From NCBI RefSeq assembly GCF_002311515.1, contig NZ_DCAO01000110.1, forward strand, positions 50,381 to 61,772: 11,392 nt of DNA, written 5' to 3'. Positions 6,489-11,392 of this stretch are shown piece by piece (the first letter of the stretch is position 1; every line of letters starts with the position of its first letter). Source of the stretch: Thalassospira sp. UBA1131. GTDB lineage: Bacteria; Pseudomonadota; Alphaproteobacteria; Rhodospirillales; Thalassospiraceae. Under the pieces are notes generated by a model. It made no database searches. It worked only from the letters and a program-made list of their open reading frames with translations, and was not told where the DNA came from. The position numbers were made by a program, and so were the translations under genes.

Positions 6489-7886
6489 ATGATCGTGACC
6501 AATCCAGTGACCACCCGTACCGAACAGGACACCATGGGCGAGATTGATGTGCCTTCTGATCGGTATTGGGGGGCGCAAACCCAGCGATCCAGACAGAATT
6601 TCCGCATTGGCGGTGAACGGATGCCAGATGCCCTGATCAAGGCGTTCGGGGTTCAAAAACTGGCGGCTGCGCGCGCCAATGCCGCCCTTGATAACCTTGA
6701 TCCGGAACTGGCCAAGGCGATTGAGGCCGCCGCATCCGAAGTGGCCGAAGGCAAGCTTTTGGATCACTTCCCATTGGTCGTCTGGCAGACCGGATCGGGT
6801 ACCCAGACCAACATGAATACCAATGAAGTCATCGCGAACCGGGCGTGCGAGATTTTGGGCAAGCCGATGGGCAAGCGCGAACCGATCCACCCCAATGACC
6901 ATGTCAATCGCGGCCAGTCATCGAATGACAGCTTCCCGGCTGCCATGCATATTGCCGCCGTGGTCGAGATCGAGGAAAAGCTGAAACCCGCCCTTAAGCA
7001 CCTGCGCACGACCCTTGATGCCAAGGTCGATGCCTTTGGCGATATCGTCAAAATCGGCCGCACCCATATGCAGGATGCGGTGCCCCTGACACTGGGGCAG
7101 GAATTTTCCGGCTATGCCGCGCAAATCGCACTCGGCCTTGATCGGATCGACGATGCGCTTGAGCGCCTGCGCAAACTGGCACAGGGGGGCACGGCCCTTG
7201 GTACCGGGCTGAATGCGCCGGATGGCTTTGACGTCGAGTTTGCCAAACAGGTTTCAAAGATCACCGGTCTTGAGTTTAAAACGGCGGAAAACAAGTTTGA
7301 AGCACTGGCCGCCCATGATGCCTGTGTCGAGATGTCGGGTGTCATGAATGTGCTGGCGACGTCCTTGATGAAAATCGGCAATGATATCCGTCTGCTTGGT
7401 TCCGGGCCGCGTTGCGGGTTGGGTGAACTTGTCCTTCCCGCCAATGAACCCGGATCATCAATCATGCCGGGCAAGGTCAACCCGACCCAGGCCGAGGCAT
7501 TGACCATGGTCTGCGCGCAGGTCATGGGCAATCATGTTGCGGTCACGGTGGGTGGTTCGAACGGTCATCTGGACCTTAACGTGTTCAAACCGGTGATTAT
7601 TTATAACCTTCTGCAATCCATCCGCCTGATTGCCGATGCATCGGTCAGCTTTGCCGATAACTGCATTGCCGGGCTTGAGGCCGATCAGGAAAAGATCGCG
7701 CACTATGTCGAACAAAGTCTGATGCTGGTGACCGCCTTGGCACCGCATATTGGCTATGACAATGCGGCGGTCGTGGCCAAAAAGGCGCACAAGGAACGCA
7801 GCAGCCTGAAGGAATCCTGTATCGCCCTTGGTTTCCTCGATGGCGATCGCTTTGATGAGCTGGTTCAGGCCCGCGACATGATCTGA
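6489..7886 (+). CDS. fumC: Fumarate hydratase class II (fumarase C)
   Basis: The 465-residue soluble enzyme, a homotetramer in this family, interconverts fumarate and malate in the TCA cycle without an iron-sulfur cluster. Visible landmarks are the substrate-binding stretch TGSGTQTNMNTNEV (101-114), HPNDHVNRGQSSNDSFP (134-150), the catalytic-histidine motif GRTHMQDA (190-197, His193), and the superfamily signature PGSSIMPGKVNP (321-332) with the mobile-loop serine. Length equals the E. coli enzyme (467), so it is complete. The ATG at 6489 is taken here, but the GTG at 6495 has better spacing from GGAGG and would remove only two residues. Its own terminator follows, so it is probably a single-gene unit. 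Argininosuccinate lyase and aspartase share the fold, but the motif set and length fit FumC best. Confidence 0.97.
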   Translation: MIVTNPVTTRTEQDTMGEIDVPSDRYWGAQTQRSRQNFRIGGERMPDALIKAFGVQKLAAARANAALDNLDPELAKAIEAAASEVAEGKLLDHFPLVVWQTGSGTQTNMNTNEVIANRACEILGKPMGKREPIHPNDHVNRGQSSNDSFPAAMHIAAVVEIEEKLKPALKHLRTTLDAKVDAFGDIVKIGRTHMQDAVPLTLGQEFSGYAAQIALGLDRIDDALERLRKLAQGGTALGTGLNAPDGFDVEFAKQVSKITGLEFKTAENKFEALAAHDACVEMSGVMNVLATSLMKIGNDIRLLGSGPRCGLGELVLPANEPGSSIMPGKVNPTQAEALTMVCAQVMGNHVAVTVGGSNGHLDLNVFKPVIIYNLLQSIRLIADASVSFADNCIAGLEADQEKIAHYVEQSLMLVTALAPHIGYDNAAVVAKKAHKERSSLKESCIALGFLDGDRFDELVQARDMI

Positions 7887-7912
7887 TGCGATGTTTTAAA
7901 GCATCGAATAAC

Positions 7913-7941
7913 AAGGCCGGGTATCGCACCCGGCCTTATGT
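7913..7941 (+). terminator. fumC: Intrinsic terminator after fumC
   Basis: A perfect 10-bp stem pairs 7913-7922 (AAGGCCGGGT) with 7928-7937 (ACCCGGCCTT) around ATCGC, 27 nt after the fumC stop. The T tract after it is short and interrupted (TTATGTTT), but stem strength and position support termination. Confidence 0.8.
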
Positions 7942-7961
7942 TTCCGCATCATGAAAAGTAT

Positions 7962-7973
7962 CCAGACGTCTGG
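7962..7973. repeat. Perfect 12-bp palindrome CCAGACGTCTGG
   Basis: CCAGACGTCTGG is its own reverse complement and lies 68 nt ahead of the DUF2946-like gene, close to a second, longer inverted repeat. It may be an operator half of the same control region, but it does not match a metal-regulator site I recognise. Confidence 0.45.
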
Positions 7974-7986
7974 GCAAAACAGACCC

Positions 7987-8012
7987 CCTGCAATGATCAA
8001 TGTCATTGCAGG
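7987..8012. promoter_or_regulatory. 26-bp inverted repeat, candidate operator of the copper genes
   Basis: CCTGCAATGA (7987-7996) and TCATTGCAGG (8003-8012) form a perfect 10-bp inverted repeat with 6 nt between, ending 28 nt before the DUF2946-like start. Arm length and spacing suit a dimeric repressor such as Fur or Zur, and the AATGAT/TCATT core loosely recalls a Fur box. As RNA it would be a hairpin, but no U run follows. I see no canonical CueR or CsoR site. Confidence 0.45.
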
Positions 8013-8040
8013 TGTGGTTTAAATCGGGCATATCCAACCC

Positions 8041-8514
8041 ATGATCACGTGCAAACGCCATAACTGCCGTTCGGGCGGTATTTCCCTGCGCCGTGTCGTT
8101 CAGACATGGCTGGTGGCGTTTGTTGTCCTGTTTGCGGGTGTCACACAGTCCGGACTTGTGCCGGCATTGCTCAGCGGGCAAGCCACCGGTATTGCGACTG
8201 CGTCGGCGGCGGAAATCGCGCCGGGTGGTGATTACGTCCTGATTTGTACCCCGGCTGGTATCAAGCTTGTATCTGTTGATACGCTTGACGGGGTCGTGGC
8301 ATCAAATGCGTCCGGTCAAGCTGACGAAATGCCGGCCCATGCGTTTTGCCCGCTTTGTGCAAACCATCACGGGGCGATGGCGGCGATTGATTTGCCCTAT
8401 GTCGCGCCAGTGCCGGTCATTCATGATGTCAGCTATGCCAAGGCGATTGCCTTTGTCGCGGTCAATGACATCCCGCGCGGTCGCCATTCCCGGGCACCCC
8501 CGGTTTCCATCTGA
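8041..8514 (+). CDS. DUF2946-like small membrane-anchored or exported protein with CPLC motif
   Basis: The 157-residue protein has a basic start, one hydrophobic segment at about residues 20-44, and an alanine-rich stretch (ATASAAEIA, 52-60) that could be a signal-cleavage or linker region. The remainder is probably periplasmic. It holds LICTPAGIK (67-75) and HAFCPLCANHH (100-110), with cysteines at 69, 103 and 106 and histidines at 100, 109 and 110. This matches DUF2946, a family of unknown function often found beside copper chaperones and copper-linked receptors. The Cys/His cluster suggests metal binding, which is inference. The ATG at 8041 has no clear ribosome site, so the true start may be further in, for example the GTG codons near 8095. 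A PCu(A)C gene follows after 75 nt with no terminator between, suggesting co-transcription. Confidence 0.75.
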   Translation: MITCKRHNCRSGGISLRRVVQTWLVAFVVLFAGVTQSGLVPALLSGQATGIATASAAEIAPGGDYVLICTPAGIKLVSVDTLDGVVASNASGQADEMPAHAFCPLCANHHGAMAAIDLPYVAPVPVIHDVSYAKAIAFVAVNDIPRGRHSRAPPVSI

Positions 8515-8554
8515 TTTCAAAGACTGATCAAAACACGATTACTGAAATCGCTGA

Positions 8555-8568
8555 CCTGCGGATGCAGG
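8555..8568 (+). other. Small hairpin before the copper chaperone gene
   Basis: CCTGC (8555-8559) and GCAGG (8564-8568) pair around GGAT, about 20 nt ahead of the PCu(A)C gene start. The stem is short and lacks a U run, so it is at most a weak leader structure in the gap between two probably co-transcribed genes. Confidence 0.25.
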
Positions 8569-8589
8569 CTGCTTATTGGATGGAATATC

Positions 8590-9087
8590 ATGAAAAAGCT
8601 TTTTGCAATTGTTGCGACCGTGGCGTCGCTGTTTATCGTCACCAACGCCTTTGCCGCCGATATCGAAGTCAAGGATGCCTGGGCCAAGGCATCCAAGGGC
8701 ATGGTACGCAATGGTGCGGCCTTCTTTGATGTTGTGAATGCCGGGGCTGCCGACCGCATTGTTAGCGTGCGCAGTGACCTTGCGGAACGCACCGAACTTC
8801 ACACCCACATCATGGAAAACAATGTCATGAAGATGCGCCAAGTTCAGGGCGGCGTTGAAGTGCCAATGCATGGCTCTGTGCAGTTCAAACCGGGCAGCTA
8901 TCACGTCATGTTCATTGGCCTGAGCAAGCCGCTTGAAGAGGGCGAGAAAATCGACATCACGCTGGAATTTGAGAATGCCGGTGATGTGCCTGTGACCATT
9001 GATGTTCTTAACACCATGGCGATGGGGCCGAATGGTGGTGCGGGCATGGGGCATGGTCATGGCAAGATGAAAATGAACAGCAACTAA
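8590..9087 (+). CDS. PCu(A)C-type periplasmic copper chaperone
   Basis: The 165-residue exported protein has a clear signal peptide (residues 1-22, cleavage after AFA). The mature domain begins IEVKDAWAKAS, a usual PCu(A)C opening, and carries the copper ligands of the H-x10-M-x21-H-x-M motif: His71, Met82 (10 residues between), His105 and Met107. Here 22 residues rather than 21 lie between Met82 and His105, a one-residue insertion in a loop. Family members bind Cu(I) in the periplasm and help load the CuA site of cytochrome oxidase. The tail GMGHGHGKMKM adds His and Met residues that could hold extra copper. A weak GGATGGA precedes the ATG. It follows the DUF2946-like gene and is ended by a terminator. 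Confidence 0.9.
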   Translation: MKKLFAIVATVASLFIVTNAFAADIEVKDAWAKASKGMVRNGAAFFDVVNAGAADRIVSVRSDLAERTELHTHIMENNVMKMRQVQGGVEVPMHGSVQFKPGSYHVMFIGLSKPLEEGEKIDITLEFENAGDVPVTIDVLNTMAMGPNGGAGMGHGHGKMKMNSN

Positions 9088-9110
9088 GGTTGCGCGGCAG
9101 CCGAATATTC

Positions 9111-9143
9111 AAAGGGGGAAGGTTTGCGCCGACCCCCTTTTTT
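9111..9143 (+). terminator. Intrinsic terminator after the copper chaperone gene
   Basis: AAAGGGGG (9111-9118) pairs with CCCCCTTT (9133-9140) around a 14-nt loop, and a T run covers 9138-9143. It starts 23 nt after the stop codon and separates the copper pair from the cupin gene. Confidence 0.8.
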
Positions 9144-9188
9144 CGTCATGATGGGGCAACCAAAACGCTCGGTTACAGGGAGCCCATC

Positions 9189-9692
9189 ATGTCTGACGAC
9201 ATCACTATTGACGATCTGATCGCCAAGCTTGGCCTGCAACCCCATCCGGAGGGCGGCTATTACGCCGAGACCTTCAGGGCGTTTGAAACCTGTAATCCCG
9301 GTAATCGGTATCTCGGTGTGCGCAGCACGGGAACGGCGATCTATTACCTTCTGACGCCCGATACTTTTTCAGGCATGCATATCCTGACCAGTGACGAGAT
9401 TTTCCACCACTATATCGGGGATGCCGTCGAACAGCTTCAGCTGTTTGAAGACGGCACGCACAAGCGGGTCGAGATCGGCAAGGATTTGCTGGCCGGGCAG
9501 AAACCGCAAATGGTCGTGCCGAAAAATGTCTGGCAGGGGGCGCGGCTTAAGCCCGGTGGCAAGTTTGCGCTTTTGGGCTGCACCGTTGCGCCGGGCTTTG
9601 ATTTTGCAGATTTCTCCATGGGCAAACGCGCGGCACTGACGGCGAAATGGCCCGCCGCGTCGGAGCTGATTGCGGCATTGACGCGCGACTGA
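9189..9692 (+). CDS. Cupin protein of the DUF985 family
   Basis: The 167-residue soluble protein is built on a single double-stranded beta-helix. The family pattern is clear: LGLQPHPEGGYYAETFR (14-30), TAIYYLLTPDTFSGMHIL (49-66), SDEIFHHYIGDAVEQL (68-83), VVPKNVWQGARL (109-120) and CTVAPGFDFADF (131-142). His73 and His74 with Glu70 are candidate metal or ligand contacts. The biochemical role of DUF985 cupins is not established; some relatives are described as sugar-epimerase-like, so no reaction is assigned. The ATG at 9189 was chosen over an in-frame ATG 33 codons upstream because AGGGAG lies 6 nt before it, the conserved domain begins right after, and the upstream stretch overlaps a terminator. 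The exporter gene follows after 78 nt. Confidence 0.88.
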   Translation: MSDDITIDDLIAKLGLQPHPEGGYYAETFRAFETCNPGNRYLGVRSTGTAIYYLLTPDTFSGMHILTSDEIFHHYIGDAVEQLQLFEDGTHKRVEIGKDLLAGQKPQMVVPKNVWQGARLKPGGKFALLGCTVAPGFDFADFSMGKRAALTAKWPAASELIAALTRD

Positions 9693-9723
9693 ATTTCAGG
9701 CGAAAGTACGTCGTCACCAACTT

Positions 9724-9751
9724 GGGGTTGTTTGGCGTGGCCGCCAACCCC
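9724..9751 (+). other. Hairpin just before the ribosome site of the LysE-family exporter
   Basis: TTGGCG (9732-9737) pairs with CGCCAA (9742-9747) around TGGC, and the outer GGGG (9724-9727) pairs with CCCC (9748-9751) across a TTGT bulge. An alternative fold pairs GGGGTTG with CAACCCC. It ends 7 nt before AGGA (9759-9762). No U run follows, so a leader element affecting translation, or an RNA end of the cupin gene, is more likely than a simple terminator. Confidence 0.5.
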
Positions 9752-9770
9752 GGAATACAGGAATAGCCCC

Positions 9771-10418
9771 ATGCAGCTCGACACCTGGCTTCTTTTTGCC
9801 GGGGCGGCGATCGCGTTGGCGATGGCCCCCGGTCCCAATAATCTTCTCGCGATGTTTAATGGCGCGCGGTACGGCGTATCGTCTGCTGCCGTGGGCGGGA
9901 TTGGCCGTATTGTTGCCTTTGCCCTGATGATTGTGGTGACTGCGGCCGGGCTTGGTGTTGTGCTTGCCGCCAGTGAAACGGCCTTCCTTGTGATCAAATG
10001 GGGTGGCGCGGTTTATCTGGTCTGGCTTGGTCTTAAAAGCTGGTTTGCCAAGGTCAATGACAGTGATGAAACGACTGGCCCGGTCGAGCTTATGGTCAAT
10101 CCGGGGCCGTTTAATCTGGCCAAGACTGAGTTCCTGACCGCGATTGGCAATCCCAAGGCGATTCTGATCTTTACGGCCTTCTTCCCGCAATTCCTTGATC
10201 CGGCAGTGGCATACGGACCGCAATTCACGGTCATGGGCGTGACATTCATTGCCATGGAAACAAGCGTTTTGCTGGCCTATGGATTGTTGGGCGGGCAGGT
10301 GAAAGGCCTGATCAAGTCAGCCCAACATATGCGGATGCTCAACCGTGTTTCGGGCACGCTTCTGGTCGCGGCAGGTGTTTTGTTGGCACTCACCGACCGG
10401 TCACGCACGACGGCGTAA
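9771..10418 (+). CDS. LysE/RhtB-family amino acid exporter
   Basis: The 215-residue inner-membrane protein has about six hydrophobic segments (near residues 4-24, 38-66, 70-92, 118-142, 152-176 and 194-208). Family hallmarks are AMAPGPNNLLA at 17-27, KWGGAVYLVWLGLKSW at 76-91, and GNPKAILIFTAFFPQFLDP at 126-144. Members export amino acids such as lysine, threonine, homoserine or leucine by proton exchange; the substrate cannot be told from sequence. The ATG at 9771 has AGGA 8 nt upstream. An in-frame ATG 13 codons earlier lies inside the leader hairpin and has no ribosome site, so it was not used. The gene may be co-transcribed with the cupin gene. A convergent ABC-ATPase gene follows. Confidence 0.92.
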   Translation: MQLDTWLLFAGAAIALAMAPGPNNLLAMFNGARYGVSSAAVGGIGRIVAFALMIVVTAAGLGVVLAASETAFLVIKWGGAVYLVWLGLKSWFAKVNDSDETTGPVELMVNPGPFNLAKTEFLTAIGNPKAILIFTAFFPQFLDPAVAYGPQFTVMGVTFIAMETSVLLAYGLLGGQVKGLIKSAQHMRMLNRVSGTLLVAAGVLLALTDRSRTTA

Positions 10419-10446
10419 TTCAGGCAGATATCCTCAGAAATGCGCA

Positions 10447-10475
10447 GGGGCGCAGCTTTGTTAAAAGCGCGCCCC
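10447..10475. terminator. Long hairpin between convergent exporter and oppF-like genes
   Basis: GGGGCGC (10447-10453) pairs with GCGCCCC (10469-10475) and GCTTT (10455-10459) with AAAGC (10464-10468), giving 12 bp with one bulged A and a GTTA tetraloop. It lies 28 nt after the exporter stop. No strong T run follows on either strand, so termination may need a factor; its position between convergent genes supports a bidirectional role. Confidence 0.6.
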
Positions 10476-10519
10476 CTTGCTCCCTTGTCTACCTGGATAG
10501 CTGTTAGGCTTTCCGGGCG

Positions 10520-10539
10520 ATCGCCTGTTGTCAGGCGAT
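10520..10539 (-). other. Hairpin overlapping the stop of the oppF-like gene
   Basis: ATCGCCTG (10520-10527) and CAGGCGAT (10532-10539) form an 8-bp stem with a 4-nt loop that includes part of the stop codon at 10531-10533. The left arm also belongs to the palindrome GGCGATCGCC (10516-10525). Without a U run it is not a standard terminator, but it could stabilise the 3' end of the message. Confidence 0.4.
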
Positions 10540-11392
10540 TTCTTCGACCCGATGACACGCCACTTCGCGGCCCTCGAAATTGCGCAGTTCCGGGCGAACT
10601 TTTGCGCATTCCTCGGTCGCAAACGGGCAGCGTTTGTGGAACGCACAGCCCGAGGGCGGGTTGATCGGTGATGGCAGTTCGCCGGTCAGCGGTTCTGCCT
10701 TCACACGTTGTGTTGGGTCGATCTTTGGTGCCGACGCCAGAAGCGCCCGTGTATAGGGGTGCAGCGGCTTGGCAAAGATCTCGTCAGTCGGTCCCTTTTC
10801 AGCGACGCGACCGAGATACATCACCATGACGTCATCTGCAATATGCCTGACGACAGAAAGATCATGCGAGATGAAAACATAGGCGACATTCATCTCTTCC
10901 TGCAGGTCCATCATCAGGTTCAGGACCTGTGCCTGCACCGATACATCAAGGGCCGATACCGGCTCGTCCGCGACAATGACTTTCGGCTCAAGGATCAGGG
11001 CACGCGCAATCGCGATACGCTGACGCTGACCACCGGAAAACATATGCGGATAACGCTGATAGAATTCCGGACGCAGGCCAACCTTTGCCATGGTGGCATG
11101 GACGCGTTCTTCACGTTCCTTGCGGCCAAGATTATCCATGTTCAAAAGAACCGGCTCGGCCAGGATCTGGCCAACCTTTTTGCGCGGGTTCAGCGACCCA
11201 TACGGGTTCTGGAAGATCATCTGAACGGTACGGCGGAACTGCTTGGCTTCCTTGTCAGACAGATTGCCAACGGCATTACCGTTCAGTTTCAGCGCGCCCG
11301 AGGTCGGCTTTTCGATCAGGGTCAGCTGACGGCCAAGGGTCGATTTGCCACAACCGGATTCACCAACAACCGCAAGGGTCTTTTGCGATTCA
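10531..11392 (-). CDS. dppF: Di/oligopeptide ABC importer ATP-binding protein, 5' end outside window
   Basis: The 286 visible residues belong to the DppF/OppF ATPase, which with a DppD/OppD partner drives peptide uptake at the inner membrane. The frame is open to the window edge, and compared with the usual length of about 325, some 35-40 N-terminal residues are missing. Walker A GESGCGKST lies 10 residues into the fragment, then the Q-loop MIFQNPYGSLNPRK, signature FSGGQRQRIAIARAL, Walker B VIVADEPVSALD and the H-loop FISHDLSVV. The C-terminal oligopeptide-HPY region has LHPYTRALLASAP and a cysteine cluster (CAFHKRCPFATEEC, then CHRVEE) that in some relatives binds an iron-sulfur cluster. 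Other subunits presumably lie beyond the right edge. DppF, OppF and AppF cannot be separated here, so the symbol is tentative. Confidence 0.9.
   Translation of the reverse strand, partial: ESQKTLAVVGESGCGKSTLGRQLTLIEKPTSGALKLNGNAVGNLSDKEAKQFRRTVQMIFQNPYGSLNPRKKVGQILAEPVLLNMDNLGRKEREERVHATMAKVGLRPEFYQRYPHMFSGGQRQRIAIARALILEPKVIVADEPVSALDVSVQAQVLNLMMDLQEEMNVAYVFISHDLSVVRHIADDVMVMYLGRVAEKGPTDEIFAKPLHPYTRALLASAPKIDPTQRVKAEPLTGELPSPINPPSGCAFHKRCPFATEECAKVRPELRNFEGREVACHRVEEIA

Noticed and set aside
6186..6902. Minus-strand frame of 238 codons spanning the glpR end and the fumC start
   Set aside because: It crosses two clear genes and their gap with no start signal or family resemblance, so it is taken as chance.
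8539..9060. Minus-strand frame of 173 codons opposite the copper chaperone gene
   Set aside because: The plus-strand PCu(A)C reading has a signal peptide and all copper ligands; the antisense frame has neither a start signal nor domain features.
10516..10525. GGCGATCGCC palindrome containing GCGATCGC (HIP1-like)
   Set aside because: HIP1 is a marker of cyanobacteria; a single copy here is explained by local base composition and the overlapping 3' hairpin.

Overview
The window looks like chromosome from a marine-type alphaproteobacterium of the Rhodospirillales, most like Thalassospira. That placement is inferred from protein flavour, moderate GC content and gene style, without any database search. 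Coding density is high, gaps are short, and there are no tRNAs, rRNAs, IS elements, phage genes or CRISPR arrays. Every complete gene looks intact.

Left edge (1-300): the last 74 codons of a plus-strand gene, probably glutamate-cysteine ligase (gshA), followed by a strong bidirectional terminator shared with the convergent glpD.

Positions 303-5480: a tight minus-strand operon, read right to left as phnD (periplasmic binding protein), phnC (ATPase), phnE1 and phnE2 (two permeases), then glpD (FAD-dependent glycerol-3-phosphate dehydrogenase). Genes from phnC to glpD overlap or lie 1 nt apart, while phnD and phnC are separated by a strong hairpin. A DeoR/GlpR-type repressor gene diverges from phnD across a 157-nt AT-rich control region. 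This is the most interesting part of the window: a phosphonate-type importer is wired into a glycerol-3-phosphate oxidation and regulation unit, with no C-P lyase gene visible. It suggests the importer carries glycerol-3-phosphate or a related organophosphate rather than (or as well as) phosphonates.

Positions 6489-7937: class II fumarase fumC with its own terminator. Positions 7960-9143: a probable copper-handling pair, a small DUF2946-like membrane or periplasmic protein with a CPLC motif and a PCu(A)C-type periplasmic copper chaperone. They are preceded by two perfect inverted repeats that could be operators and followed by a terminator.

Positions 9189-10418: a DUF985-type cupin and a LysE/RhtB-family exporter with a hairpin just ahead of its ribosome site. 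Right edge: the minus-strand ATPase gene of a di/oligopeptide ABC importer (dppF/oppF-like), cut at its 5' end by the window edge and separated from the convergent exporter gene by a long GC-rich hairpin.
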